A stretch of DNA of 64,000 nt from Gillisia lutea (GCF_021568705.1 NZ_JAKGTH010000007.1:496001-560000), one strand, 5' to 3'; positions 9,378-18,241 are shown, numbered from the stretch's first letter. The notes: a model not told the origin generated them from the sequence alone. Translations and numbers: made by a program.

Positions 9378-9887
9378 TTAATTCCAGTTTTCATCGAACG
9401 AAAGGTCATCGTAATCGTCAATATCTAAGTCCTCATCATATCCGTCTCCAAATTCATCTTTTTCAGCCACAAACTCTTTATCGGGAGCTTCTGTAGGTAT
9501 TTGTCCGTGTACAAACATAAGATTAGGATAATCGCGTCCTTCTTCAATTTCAGCAATTTCAGCCAATTCTATAAGGAAGGTCCACATACTTAAAAAGTCG
9601 TAAACATAGATAAGTTTGGTTTGAGATTTTGAAACTACACTATCTAAAGTGGTTTCATTCATTAACCTAACAGAATCCATTCCTTCACTAAGGTCAAATT
9701 GTGAGATCTCTTCCCCTTGGTTCCATTCATCGTCGCTAATGTAAAAAGAAGCCATTTCATTCCCGTCAAATCCAAAAGCATTAATAATACTGTTATGGAA
9801 GTCTTCCAGTGTGCTTTCTTCTAGAAGTTCAATATCTCTAAAAACATCGTCTTCAGCTTCTAAAATAATCCTAAATCGATAAACCAT
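9378..9887 (-). CDS. pRiA4b ORF-3-like protein (PF07929)
   Basis: A 169-residue acidic protein. It has the pattern of the plasmid pRiA4b ORF-3 family: an N-terminal YRFRIILE strand, a helix carrying LEDFHNSIINAFGFDG, and then a FYISDDEWNQGEE strand. Relatives occur on plasmids, as passengers of some transposons and as single chromosomal genes; no biochemical role is firmly established. The final 25 residues are almost all Asp/Glu with a few aromatics (DEDLDIDDYDDLSFDE), which could be a nucleic-acid mimic or protein-interaction tail. No transposase or plasmid gene is nearby, so here it looks like a settled chromosomal gene. It lies 24 bases downstream of the heme A synthase gene, with its own possible promoter at 9907-9914. 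Confidence 0.75.
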   Translation of the reverse strand: MVYRFRIILEAEDDVFRDIELLEESTLEDFHNSIINAFGFDGNEMASFYISDDEWNQGEEISQFDLSEGMDSVRLMNETTLDSVVSKSQTKLIYVYDFLSMWTFLIELAEIAEIEEGRDYPNLMFVHGQIPTEAPDKEFVAEKDEFGDGYDEDLDIDDYDDLSFDENWN

Positions 9888-9906
9888 GAGTGTAAATTTT
9901 TGGGTT

Positions 9907-9914
9907 CAAAGTTA
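9907..9914 (-). promoter_or_regulatory. Candidate -7 element ahead of the pRiA4b ORF-3-like gene
   Basis: On the minus strand TAACTTTG fits TAnnTTTG. It overlaps the stop codon of the heme A synthase gene and lies 19 bases before the ATG at 9887. No clear -33 TTG is present. Confidence 0.35.
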
Positions 9915-10937
9915 CAAACTTTTCGATTTAATAGGGGTACTGATTGCTTCCAATAATATATAAAATTGAATTCCGAAAAGAATGCTGGCGATAACAAGAT
10001 GAAGGGGCTGAGAAAGAAAGGGAAAGTGGAAATTATACATGGCCACTCCAGTTATGATTTCTATAAATATGAACCCCATAACCCAGTTTATTTTAGAAAA
10101 CCCTAATGTTAGTTTTCTGTTTTGCCACCATAGGAAAGCATTTATTAATAGGATTAATATTGAAAAGGAGCGATGTACATAAAATGTAACCGAAGGATTT
10201 GCGAGCCAGAGTTGTTCTGAATTTTCACCAAGAATTTTTACCTGGTCATCTACGAGTTGGCGAACCTGCGTACCCATAACAATTTGAACTAAAGTTAAAA
10301 GTATAGATACTACCAGCAAATTTCTAAAATTAGTTGTAATAACCCGCGTCTTGTTCGAGCTTGAGATAAGTTGAAGTAAATATAACAGCAACGCAACGAT
10401 TACCAGTGCAACAACCATATGAATGGTGATTCTTACCGGCGATAAAACGGAATACACCACCGTGGCGCCCAACCAGCCTTGGAAACCCATCAAAAATACA
10501 GAAAGCCAGGATAAAATGGTAATTCTCTTTTGTCGTTTCCAGAACTTTAAACTAAGTATGGCCATGATTAATACAGCAATTCCAGCCAAAGCGCCGGCTA
10601 GCCTGTTAATATATTCTATCCAGGTATGCCATGGGTTGAAGATGGCATAATCATGTTTCGTGTATACTTCCCAATTAGTCGGGTCGAGAGTATTTTTAGT
10701 AGTAAAGGTTGAGGTAGCCACTAATAATTGTTCGTCTTCAATTATTACTTGCCCTTTCTTGAACTCATGATTAGGAGAAAATTGTAGTTCTGAAATCTCG
10801 TGAGGCGGGATATAATATCCGAAACATTTAGGCCAGTCCGGACACCCCATTCCTGATCCTGTCATTCTTACTACCGCTCCGGCTATAATCACTAAATAAA
10901 CGAGAATTAGTGAAATCTTCACGAAATTTCTATACAT
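9912..10937 (-). CDS. ctaA: Heme A synthase (COX15/CtaA family)
   Basis: An integral membrane enzyme that oxidises the C8 methyl of heme O to make heme A for aa3-type cytochrome oxidase. At 341 residues it has about eight hydrophobic segments, as expected for the two four-helix halves. The first extracytoplasmic loop carries the paired cysteines Cys32 and Cys38 in GCPDWPKC. Heme-ligand histidines sit in or next to helices (HTWIEYINRLAG, HMVVALV, HRSFSIL, HLVIAS). The ATG at 10937 gives a normal N-terminus. It follows the CCA-adding enzyme gene with three bases between, so the two are very probably co-transcribed. The oxidase genes themselves are not in the window. Confidence 0.92.
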   Translation of the reverse strand: MYRNFVKISLILVYLVIIAGAVVRMTGSGMGCPDWPKCFGYYIPPHEISELQFSPNHEFKKGQVIIEDEQLLVATSTFTTKNTLDPTNWEVYTKHDYAIFNPWHTWIEYINRLAGALAGIAVLIMAILSLKFWKRQKRITILSWLSVFLMGFQGWLGATVVYSVLSPVRITIHMVVALVIVALLLYLLQLISSSNKTRVITTNFRNLLVVSILLTLVQIVMGTQVRQLVDDQVKILGENSEQLWLANPSVTFYVHRSFSILILLINAFLWWQNRKLTLGFSKINWVMGFIFIEIITGVAMYNFHFPFLSQPLHLVIASILFGIQFYILLEAISTPIKSKSL

Positions 10938-10940
10938 ACC

Positions 10941-12377
10941 TTATTTGCTTACAGCGGGTTTTAAACCAAGTTCAGAAGCTTTTTTAAACATGAATTCCTT
11001 TGCAGCTTCATATTCATTAGGGATTTCACCTTCTAAAATAGCTTCTTTTATAGCATCTTTTATCATGCCTATCTCTCTGGATGGTTTTAAGTTGAAGAAC
11101 TCCATGATCTCTTCTCCACTAACAGGCGGTTGAAAATTACGAACATGATCTCTTTCTTCCACTTCCTTGATCTTCTCTCGAACTTTCTTGAAATTATTAT
11201 GATATTTCTTGAAGCGTTTTGGGTTTTTGGTCGTGATATCTGCCTCACAAAGCGTCATTAAATCCTCAATATCATCACCAGCATCAAATACTAAGCGACG
11301 TACAGCCGAATCGGTTACGTTCTCATCGGCGATCACTATAGGGCGGGAGCTCATTAAAACTAATTTTTGAACATACTTCATCTTTTCATTTAAAGGAAGA
11401 CGAAGTTGTTTAAAGAGTTTAAAAACCATTTTAGCACCAACAAATTCATGTCCGTGAAAAGTCCATCCAATCTTTTTGTGAAATTTTTTAGTGGGTGCTT
11501 TCCCAATATCATGTAATAAAGCAGCCCATCTAAGCCACAGATCATCTGTATTTTCAGAGATGTTATCTACAACCTCCAAGGTATGCCAAAAATTATCTTT
11601 GTGTTTTTGTCCTTCTACTTCTTCAATTCCCTCTAATGCTGTAAGCTGAGGAAGGATAAGCGGAAGTAATTTTGTTTTGTGTAAAAGGCTGAAACCTACA
11701 GAAGGTTTTTCTGAAAGTAAGATCTTATTGATCTCGTCTACCACCCTTTCAGAAGAGATAATTTTTATACGATCTTTATTGCGTGTAATAGCATTTAACG
11801 ATTCTGTTTCGATCTTAAAACCTAGCTGTGTAGCAAATCGAATTGCACGTAACATTCGCAACGGATCATCTGAATAAGTGATGTCGGCATCCAACGGAGT
11901 TTTTATAAGCTCGGTTTTAAGATCTTCTAAACCGTTAAACGGATCTAACAGCTCTCCGAAATTTTCTTCATTTAAGCTTAATGCAAGTGCATTAATGGTA
12001 AAATCTCTCCGTTTTTGGTCGTCTTCCAAAGTTCCATTTTCTACCACAGGATTTCTACTGTTGGTAGTATAACTTTCTTTACGAGCACCTACGAATTCAA
12101 CTTCAATAGAATCTGCTCGCAACATGGCAGTCCCATAATTTTTAAAAATCTGTACTTTTGGATGATAGGGGAGTAGTTCGGAGACTTTTTTAGCTAATTC
12201 AATTCCGCTTCCAATGGCAACTACATCTATATCTTTAGAGTTTCCACGTTCCAGAATAAGATCTCTTACAAAACCTCCTATTACGTAACTTTCTAAATTC
12301 AGTTCTTTAGCAGCAAGAGCAATTGTTTTAAAAATGGGGTTGACAAGGGCTTTGCTGTAATTCTTATCTTTGGGCAT
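10941..12377 (-). CDS. CCA tRNA nucleotidyltransferase with HD domain
   Basis: Adds or repairs the 3'-terminal CCA of tRNAs. The 478 residues contain the class II nucleotidyltransferase head with VIGGFVRD and the DID catalytic pair (KDIDVV) within the first 55 residues. The body follows with the RRDFTINAL motif near 125 and the template-binding region [15 protein letters not shown]-terminal HD domain contains HTLEVVDN and LLHDIGK. The HD domain suggests phosphohydrolase activity towards the tRNA 3' end, as in other HD-containing CCA enzymes. It is flanked by the tsaC gene (three bases upstream) and ctaA (three bases downstream), so the run is one operon with two tRNA-modification or maturation genes. 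Confidence 0.93.
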   Translation of the reverse strand: MPKDKNYSKALVNPIFKTIALAAKELNLESYVIGGFVRDLILERGNSKDIDVVAIGSGIELAKKVSELLPYHPKVQIFKNYGTAMLRADSIEVEFVGARKESYTTNSRNPVVENGTLEDDQKRRDFTINALALSLNEENFGELLDPFNGLEDLKTELIKTPLDADITYSDDPLRMLRAIRFATQLGFKIETESLNAITRNKDRIKIISSERVVDEINKILLSEKPSVGFSLLHKTKLLPLILPQLTALEGIEEVEGQKHKDNFWHTLEVVDNISENTDDLWLRWAALLHDIGKAPTKKFHKKIGWTFHGHEFVGAKMVFKLFKQLRLPLNEKMKYVQKLVLMSSRPIVIADENVTDSAVRRLVFDAGDDIEDLMTLCEADITTKNPKRFKKYHNNFKKVREKIKEVEERDHVRNFQPPVSGEEIMEFFNLKPSREIGMIKDAIKEAILEGEIPNEYEAAKEFMFKKASELGLKPAVSK

Positions 12378-12380
12378 AAC

Positions 12381-12950
12381 TTATTTTCGTATCACTTTCA
12401 CACTCCTATCGTTACCAATTTTAATAATGGACGAAGGTTTTCCTGAAACTTTAGATCGGTGCAAATTTACTACATAGTCTACACCTTTTAAAATTTCAGG
12501 GCTTATTTGAGCAAAAGATTGCGGAGTTGGTTGGCCGCTTATATTTGCTGAAGTAGATACAATTGGTTTTCTGAATTTATAAATAAGCTGTTCACAAAAT
12601 TTATCTTTGGTAACACGAATTGCTAAAGTTTCATCTTCGGCCACAAGATTATTTGCTACCCTAAGTGGGTTGTCGTAAATGATAGTGGTAGGTTTATCGG
12701 CATGTTCTATAATAAGATATGCAGGCTCCGGTACTAGATCTACGTGTTTTTCTAGCATTTTAATGCTGTTCACTAAACATATTAAGGCCTTTTTATCGGC
12801 TCTTTTCTTTAACGCATAGACCTTTGCTACAGCAGCAGCATTGGTAGCATCGCAGCCAATTCCCCAAACTGTGTCGGTAGGGTAAAGTATAATTCCCCCT
12901 TTTTTTAATACCTCCAGTGTTTTTTCGGTTTCTTCCTTAAAATCTTCCAT
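12381..12950 (-). CDS. tsaC: L-threonylcarbamoyladenylate synthase (Sua5/YciO/YrdC family)
   Basis: Makes threonylcarbamoyl-AMP from threonine, bicarbonate and ATP for the t6A modification at position 37 of ANN-decoding tRNAs. The 189 residues form a single YrdC domain without the C-terminal Sua5 extension. Visible motifs are YPTDTVWGIGCDA near 22-34, the basic KKRADKKAL segment, and STSANISGQPTP near 133-144, all conserved in the substrate channel. Its first 14 bases overlap the end of the upstream glycosyltransferase gene, so it is translated from the same transcript. Family assignment is firm. Whether it is TsaC proper or the related YciO cannot be fully settled by eye, but the motifs favour TsaC. 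Confidence 0.9.
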   Translation of the reverse strand: MEDFKEETEKTLEVLKKGGIILYPTDTVWGIGCDATNAAAVAKVYALKKRADKKALICLVNSIKMLEKHVDLVPEPAYLIIEHADKPTTIIYDNPLRVANNLVAEDETLAIRVTKDKFCEQLIYKFRKPIVSTSANISGQPTPQSFAQISPEILKGVDYVVNLHRSKVSGKPSSIIKIGNDRSVKVIRK

Positions 12951-14049
12951 TTGAAATATCTTTATAGATGGCTAGCGTTTTGGCCGCCATTATTTTGGTT
13001 GTATAATTTTCGTGTAATTTTTGTTTAGAAAGACAGGTGAAGTCTTTTTGTCTCTCTACGTTATTCTGCAAAGATAATATTTGAGTGGCTAAATCCTGAT
13101 AATCGTGTGCCTTAGAAAGCAAACCATTTTTATTATGTTTAATAATTTCAGAGATCCCACCAACATCGGTGCTTACAACGGGAGTATTATAGTAAAAAGA
13201 TTCATAAATAAATTGAGGAATCCCTTCACTTTCAGAAGTCATTAGAGAAATATCAAATTGTGGGATGAGCTGTGAAGCATGAGGAATGGTATTCAAGAAG
13301 CTCACATATTTTTCTAAGTCAAGTTTTTTAACCAATGCCACAAGTTGAGGGGTGAGGCTGGTAAAACATCCGATTTGTATAAAATGAAAATCTTTATGCC
13401 CTCTATTCTTTATTAACTCATTAGCAGTTAGAATAAAGGTTTGCAGGTCTTTGGGCCATATATGATTAGCTATATTTCCTATGATTTTTACATCCTCTTC
13501 AAGCTCCAATTCTTCTCTTAGGTCTCTTGTTGATTTTATCTTCTTGTCATTAAGGCTAGTACCATGATAAATGCATTCCAGCTTTTCGGGATGGTCTATA
13601 CTTCCTTCTGTAATAAACTTGGTTGCAAGTGAGACACAGAGAATCTTTTTTATTTTAGGATAATTGTATTTGTAAAGCGTTTGTTTTCTTTCCCTAATGG
13701 GGAAGGTAGTTTTTTTGCTAAAAATAAAAGGAGGAAGATCATAAAGGTGATCGCCCATTATACACAAGGTAAGAGCTGTGCTGTCGTGGATATGAAGCAG
13801 GTCAATTTTCCTTTTTTTACAAAGACTTATCAGTTTTAAGAAAAAACGTGGATCCATTTTAAAACCCAGTCTCACCGAAACATGATCTATATTAGTGGTT
13901 TTAAGTTTTTTTTCAAAAATCCCACCTTTAATGCATAAAACGGTGTTAGTAATACCTATATCCTGCAATTTCAGCTCCTTGCATAGTTGCTCAATGTGGT
14001 TTTCACCACCGCCCCAACTTTTAACTGCAGAAACATGAAGGATATTCAT
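12937..14049 (-). CDS. Glycosyltransferase, GT4 family (GT-B fold)
   Basis: A 370-residue GT-B enzyme. The N-terminal half opens with NILHVSAVKSWGGGENHIEQL, with the Gly-rich loop that contacts the acceptor. The C-terminal half carries the GT4 donor-site pattern SEGIPQFIYESFYYNTPVVS followed by DVGGISEII. It transfers a sugar from a nucleotide-sugar donor, probably to a surface glycan or LPS intermediate, but donor and acceptor cannot be read from the sequence. It lies 18 bases downstream of a second GT4 gene and overlaps tsaC by 14 bases. The surrounding block of sugar and phosphate transferases supports an envelope role. Confidence 0.9.
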   Translation of the reverse strand: MNILHVSAVKSWGGGENHIEQLCKELKLQDIGITNTVLCIKGGIFEKKLKTTNIDHVSVRLGFKMDPRFFLKLISLCKKRKIDLLHIHDSTALTLCIMGDHLYDLPPFIFSKKTTFPIRERKQTLYKYNYPKIKKILCVSLATKFITEGSIDHPEKLECIYHGTSLNDKKIKSTRDLREELELEEDVKIIGNIANHIWPKDLQTFILTANELIKNRGHKDFHFIQIGCFTSLTPQLVALVKKLDLEKYVSFLNTIPHASQLIPQFDISLMTSESEGIPQFIYESFYYNTPVVSTDVGGISEIIKHNKNGLLSKAHDYQDLATQILSLQNNVERQKDFTCLSKQKLHENYTTKIMAAKTLAIYKDISNGRF

Positions 14050-14067
14050 AAATTTGAAGACTGTAAA

Positions 14068-15153
14068 TTAATTACGATGTAATATCTCTGAATAGAGCTT
14101 TAAATACTGTTTTGCTGTAGTATCCCAATTAAAGGAAGCTGCACGCTCTTTCAGCTTCTCCGTATAAACTTTTATATTCTCATTATAAATCTTCATTTTT
14201 TCCTCGTATACTTTATGCATATATTCTGCCTCAAATCGATCCCAGAAAAAGGCAAATTGTCCACCAATTTCGGGTAAAGAAGACCTATTGGCTAAAAATA
14301 CAGGTTTACCATAGGCCATAGCTTCGATAGGAGGCATTCCAAATCCTTCATGCAATGAAGGGAAGACTAAAGATTCACAATTTTGAAGATAAAAATGTTT
14401 TTCTTCATCTGATATTTTCCCCACCAGAAATACATTATCTGTTAAATTATATTTTTCAATTTCCTTTTCTATAACCTCTCTATAAGGGCGATTATAGTTA
14501 CCGGCAATCACTAAGTGATGGTTTTCCATGAAAGAAAGCATTCCTATTAAAGTGTGAAAATTCTTCTTTTGCATGAACTGGCCAATGGTAAAAAGAAAAG
14601 GCTTTTTAGGAACTAAAGTTGTGGGCGCTGGAGTTACAGGTGGGACAGGAGTAATAGGATTTCCATTGTAAATAACTCTCTGTATAATTTTATCAGAAAT
14701 ATTAAAATAGCGGTTGGTCTCTTGTTTGGCGTATTCTGAAATATAAACTATAGCGGTGGAACGGTCTATCTTCCCCTGTAATCTTTGAAACTTTTTATCT
14801 TTTTTTTCCTTGCTTAAAGTATTTTCCTCCATGAAAATAACATCATGAATTGTTAGGATATAAGGGATTGAAAAATAAGGTTCTACACTGATATTCTGAT
14901 TCATGGAATGCCATAGATCATATTTTTTTCTGATGCGAAACAATTTCTTTCGGTGATAGGGATGATATTTTTTAAAAATAACTTTCTCTTGAAAATCCTT
15001 TATAGAAGATTTATGAGAAGCTGTTACAGTGATTTTAAATTCCGGAGTATTCTGCACAATATTTTTGATTAACCAGTAATTGAATTGTCCAAATCCCGTG
15101 AACATATTATTGATATTATGTGACTCTAACAACACATTTTTTTCATTAGGCAT
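14068..15153 (-). CDS. Glycosyltransferase, GT4 family (GT-B fold)
   Basis: A 361-residue GT-B glycosyltransferase. The acceptor half contains SHNINNMFTGFGQFNYWL and the middle linker ILTIHDVIFMEEN. The donor half has FTIGQFMQKKNFHTLIGML, then the GT4 signature FPSLHEGFGMPPIEAMAYG with the two Glu residues that hold the nucleotide-sugar, followed by SSLPEIGG. A short Pro/Thr-rich run (ITPVPPVTPAPTT near residue 170) joins the halves, an unusual low-complexity linker. It is first in the minus-strand run 15153 to 9378 and divergent from the kinase gene at 15299. A role in LPS core or capsule synthesis is inference from context. Confidence 0.9.
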   Translation of the reverse strand: MPNEKNVLLESHNINNMFTGFGQFNYWLIKNIVQNTPEFKITVTASHKSSIKDFQEKVIFKKYHPYHRKKLFRIRKKYDLWHSMNQNISVEPYFSIPYILTIHDVIFMEENTLSKEKKDKKFQRLQGKIDRSTAIVYISEYAKQETNRYFNISDKIIQRVIYNGNPITPVPPVTPAPTTLVPKKPFLFTIGQFMQKKNFHTLIGMLSFMENHHLVIAGNYNRPYREVIEKEIEKYNLTDNVFLVGKISDEEKHFYLQNCESLVFPSLHEGFGMPPIEAMAYGKPVFLANRSSLPEIGGQFAFFWDRFEAEYMHKVYEEKMKIYNENIKVYTEKLKERAASFNWDTTAKQYLKLYSEILHRN

Positions 15154-15194
15154 AGATCCCAGCTTTTAAAGAAAATATTCTGTAAATATAATAG

Positions 15195-15213
15195 GATGCG
15201 TACGCTTCGCATC
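15195..15213. other. Inverted repeat in the divergent glycan-gene intergenic region
   Basis: GATGCG (15195-15200) and CGCATC (15208-15213) are perfect arms around a seven-base loop, which itself includes part of an eight-base palindrome GCGTACGC. It lies between the divergent genes starting at 15153 and 15299 and is far more GC-rich than its surroundings. It could be an operator or a small structured element; no T-tract follows, so it is not a terminator. Confidence 0.4.
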
Positions 15214-15286
15214 TCTAAAATTTAGTTTTTTTAAAATTTGTGTCTGCTAAAAACCGGTGGTATCCTTTAAAATCCATCCTTTATTG

Positions 15287-15294
15287 TAATTTTG
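15287..15294 (+). promoter_or_regulatory. Candidate -7 element placing the transcript start at the kinase ATG
   Basis: TAATTTTG is a perfect match to TAnnTTTG and ends only four bases before the ATG at 15299. If used, transcription would begin at or next to the A of the start codon, giving a leaderless mRNA. No clear TTG lies 19-21 bases upstream. Confidence 0.45.
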
Positions 15295-15298
15295 CCAA

Positions 15299-16057
15299 AT
15301 GAAAACAGTTTTTTCGGAGGCATATCTCGATAAGAGGGAAGCAATACTTGGCTTTATTCAAAATTTTGAAAGTAGCGGAGCTTATTTGAATAAAGGGGAT
15401 AGAAATAGTATTAAGATTTTTGATCTTGGTACTAAAAAAATCAATATTAAATCTTTTAAGATCCCGAATGCCGTCAATAAATTTGCATACAGGTTTTTAA
15501 GAAAATCTAAAGCTGAGCGTTCCTTCAATTACGCCGAAATTCTCATATCTAAAAATATTGGTACGCCCTATCCAATAGCTTATATAGAAAAAGATACTGC
15601 TTTAGCATTTAAAAAAAGCTACTATATAAGCGAACATCTGGAATGCGATCTTACGTATAGAGAACTGGTGCATGACCCCTCTTTCCCACAGCGAGAAGAG
15701 TTATTAAGAGCATTTACTCGATTTACTTATAATTTGCATGAAGAAGGAATAGAGTTTCTGGACCATTCCCCAGGCAACACCCTTATTTTATTAAATAATG
15801 GGGATTATCAGTTCTTCCTAGTAGATCTTAATAGAATGAACTTCAAGGAGCTCACTTTTGAAGAGCGAATGAAGAACTTTTCACGTTTAACGCCGTATAA
15901 GGAGATGGTTCAAATTATGGCTAGCGAATATTCGCAGTTAATAGATATGCCTGAAGCAGAGGTCTTTAAGAAAATGTGGGGATATACCGTTGAATTTCAG
16001 GAGAAATTTCAACGTAAAAAGAAATTGAAGAAACAGCTTAAATTCTGGAAAAAATAA
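15299..16057 (+). CDS. Kdo/WaaP-type lipopolysaccharide kinase-like protein
   Basis: A 252-residue protein with the reduced protein-kinase fold of the Kdo kinase/WaaP group, which phosphorylates sugars of the LPS inner core. The candidate nucleotide-binding lysine is in INIKSFK (residue 51). The catalytic loop is HEEGIEFLDHSPGN, with Asp155 and Asn160, and the metal-binding Asp is in LVDLNRM (Asp176). The C-terminus is very basic (KRKKKLKKQLKFWKK), consistent with binding the inner membrane face. The gene stands alone on the plus strand between minus-strand transferase genes and converges with the next gene five bases away. The exact sugar target is not determinable. Confidence 0.83.
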   Translation: MKTVFSEAYLDKREAILGFIQNFESSGAYLNKGDRNSIKIFDLGTKKINIKSFKIPNAVNKFAYRFLRKSKAERSFNYAEILISKNIGTPYPIAYIEKDTALAFKKSYYISEHLECDLTYRELVHDPSFPQREELLRAFTRFTYNLHEEGIEFLDHSPGNTLILLNNGDYQFFLVDLNRMNFKELTFEERMKNFSRLTPYKEMVQIMASEYSQLIDMPEAEVFKKMWGYTVEFQEKFQRKKKLKKQLKFWKK

Positions 16058-16062
16058 GAGTC

Positions 16063-17130
16063 CTACTTTTTTAAAGTGGGTGCTTTTGGATATGTTTTGA
16101 AAGTAAAATACTTTAATCTCTTTCTAATCTTATATTTTCTTATAAGATTTAAAGGTTTAGCCTTTAGATGGGATTTGTCTTCATGGAGAAAATCAATACA
16201 GGCATCAATCACTCTTTTACTGGAATTCCCATCGCTATAAGGATGCATTTTGGCTACATTCGCATCTATAGCATTCATTAGTTGTTTAGGTTTGGATAGA
16301 GCCTCTTTAATTGCAGATCTAATCTCTGATGTCTCCTGAATATCTAATAAGTAATTTCCGGGTTTATTGTTTCTGAAAGTTACAACAGGTCTTTTCTGTA
16401 ATATGAATTCTGTAATGGCGGAGGTAGTGTCAGAGAACATTACATCAGCCTTTTGCATTAAGGGAATCAGGTTAGTAGTGTTATAGAAGTTTATAGAATC
16501 ATTTTCCATAGCTTTTACCCTGTCTACTATCTTTTTTTCCATTTTTGGATGCAGCACAATAATGAATTTCCATCCTTCTACTTTGGATAGATTTTCAATT
16601 TCAAGAAGTACTTCTTCTCGATGTGCCAAACTTAGTCTAGGAGTGAAGGTTGAAGATACCAGGATAGTCGGATGGACTGTATTTATATATTTGATAGGAA
16701 ATAAAGGATCTACTTTCGACCATCCTGTTTCTTTTACTTCAAAATGTTTGTACTTATTTTGAAGCTCTAAGAAGGGGGTGGTAGTGGAGGGGCCTTGGGT
16801 ACAATACAGATCGAAAAATCCTCTAATTCTAAAATGTCCTTTCGCCTTACTTCGTTTATCTGCTGAAAAACCATGAAAGATTTGAACTTTAATGCCGGGA
16901 ATAAAGTCGGCAACATCATTTGTTATGCATAATACTACATGAGGATTGTAAAGAACAGCATCTTGAATAGTTGGCAGTAATTCTCCATGTTCAGGGAAAG
17001 ATTTTTTGGTGTACTCTAGATCACTGAACCATTTAACTTCATATCCTCGTTGCAGAATCTCTTTTTGAAGAGGAGCGCCAATGGGTAAAGCGTAGGTATG
17101 ACTTATATTAATTAGAAATCGATACTTCAT
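16063..17130 (-). CDS. CDP-glycerol glycerophosphotransferase (TagB/TagF)-like protein
   Basis: A 355-residue GT-B protein of the family that in Gram-positives transfers glycerol phosphate from CDP-glycerol to make teichoic acid. Matching features are VQIFHGFSADKRS near 80-95 (catalytic His region), LVSSTFTPRL and VLHPKM in the second half, and DVMFSDTTSAITEF near 230 with the Ser/Thr cluster that holds the phosphate. Gram-negative members are thought to decorate surface polysaccharide with polyol or sugar phosphates; the substrate here is inferred. Its ATG overlaps the stop of the GT9 gene by one base (TAATG), so both are translated together. The 3' end converges with the kinase gene. Confidence 0.82.
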   Translation of the reverse strand: MKYRFLINISHTYALPIGAPLQKEILQRGYEVKWFSDLEYTKKSFPEHGELLPTIQDAVLYNPHVVLCITNDVADFIPGIKVQIFHGFSADKRSKAKGHFRIRGFFDLYCTQGPSTTTPFLELQNKYKHFEVKETGWSKVDPLFPIKYINTVHPTILVSSTFTPRLSLAHREEVLLEIENLSKVEGWKFIIVLHPKMEKKIVDRVKAMENDSINFYNTTNLIPLMQKADVMFSDTTSAITEFILQKRPVVTFRNNKPGNYLLDIQETSEIRSAIKEALSKPKQLMNAIDANVAKMHPYSDGNSSKRVIDACIDFLHEDKSHLKAKPLNLIRKYKIRKRLKYFTFKTYPKAPTLKK

Positions 17131-18191
17131 TAAATAGAATTTACAGTAAGAAAATGCTTTAGCTGTGGAGTGATCATGGTTGGTTTAAAATCGGCATAAT
17201 AAGCATTTGTTAGCTGTTTCAATTGTTTTTTGGTGATATCCTGAAATTTTTCAGGTTGGAAATCTTTTAGGTGCACAGAAATATGCTTCGCACCATCTTC
17301 ATAGGTGTTCCAGTTCTCTTTACTAATAGATGGAGAAAAGATAGCAAATGTTGGAGTATTTAAGGCTTTCGCCATATTTACTGCTCCGCCTTCATTTCCA
17401 ATTAGCGCATCACATTGAGATGTAAGCGCCATGAACTCTCTAAGGCTCTTTCCGAAAATATCTAAAAAAATATTTTTTTGGGTGTTGGTATTACAAAGAT
17501 TAAAAATTAGCTCGGCATCCTTTCTCTGGGAAGGGATATAATTGAACAGTAATTGGGCATTGGTTTCCATTACTATTAAATTGAGTATTTCTGCAAGATA
17601 CTCCGGTGGATAGGTTTTGGATTTAGAGCTTCCCAAAACAGCTATCATGTATAGAGGTTGCTGCTTATTAATTTTATTAGCCAGAAGCAATGCCTTAGCC
17701 GATTCCATTTCAGTACTGCTTAGGTATATCTTTGGCTTTATTTGAAGAGGAAAAGATTCACTAAGTGGGGATAGTAAGTGCAATCTCTTTTCTATTGCCT
17801 GTCCTGCTTTTGTTTTTGCCACAAATTTTCTATCAAAAGTATTGGTGTAAAATAGCGAGGTGTACCATTTATTATAGGAAATACGAAGAGGAGCACAGGA
17901 ATAACGAGAAATAACAGCGGTTGCTATTTTAGAATATACATCAATAACCACATTATAATTTTCATCTTTAATTTCATTTATAAACCTAAAAAAATTGATA
18001 GGCCTTTTATAAGCGTCTTTAAATAGGATAAGTTTATCGATAAATGGATTGTTCTCAAGTACCGCCCGGGTATGGGGATAGATCAAATAGTGCAGTTCAG
18101 CTTCGGGGTACTGGTGACGCAATGCTTCAAATAAGATTGAGGATGTAAGCACATCCCCAATCATTTTTTGTTGAATTACAAGTATCTTCAT
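17130..18191 (-). CDS. Glycosyltransferase, GT9 (heptosyltransferase) family
   Basis: A 353-residue protein with the ADP-heptose:LPS heptosyltransferase layout. It starts KILVIQQKMIGDVLTSSILF, where the catalytic-site Asp of the GDVL motif is visible. A middle linker and a donor domain follow with MIAVLGSSKSKTYPPEYLAEI and LIGNEGGAVNMAKALNTP, the conserved GT9 signature. It probably adds a heptose-like sugar to the LPS inner core on the cytoplasmic face, in keeping with the nearby Kdo kinase-like and CDP-glycerol-type genes. It sits 50 bases downstream of dapD on the same strand and may be read from the dapD promoter. Sugar specificity is inferred only. Confidence 0.88.
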   Translation of the reverse strand: MKILVIQQKMIGDVLTSSILFEALRHQYPEAELHYLIYPHTRAVLENNPFIDKLILFKDAYKRPINFFRFINEIKDENYNVVIDVYSKIATAVISRYSCAPLRISYNKWYTSLFYTNTFDRKFVAKTKAGQAIEKRLHLLSPLSESFPLQIKPKIYLSSTEMESAKALLLANKINKQQPLYMIAVLGSSKSKTYPPEYLAEILNLIVMETNAQLLFNYIPSQRKDAELIFNLCNTNTQKNIFLDIFGKSLREFMALTSQCDALIGNEGGAVNMAKALNTPTFAIFSPSISKENWNTYEDGAKHISVHLKDFQPEKFQDITKKQLKQLTNAYYADFKPTMITPQLKHFLTVNSI

Positions 18192-18241
18192 CTTGTAGGT
18201 ATCTCCCGAAGGATGTTTTTAATGGTACAGTAATAATCTAT

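Noticed and set aside
15195-15213. REP-like or terminator element in the glycan intergenic gap
   Set aside because: Only one copy in the window and no T-tract; kept as a low-confidence inverted repeat only.
12937-18191. Glycan block as a recently acquired island
   Set aside because: No mobile genes, direct repeats or tRNA at its edges, and it is joined by overlaps to core genes (tsaC, dapD side). Composition was not computed.
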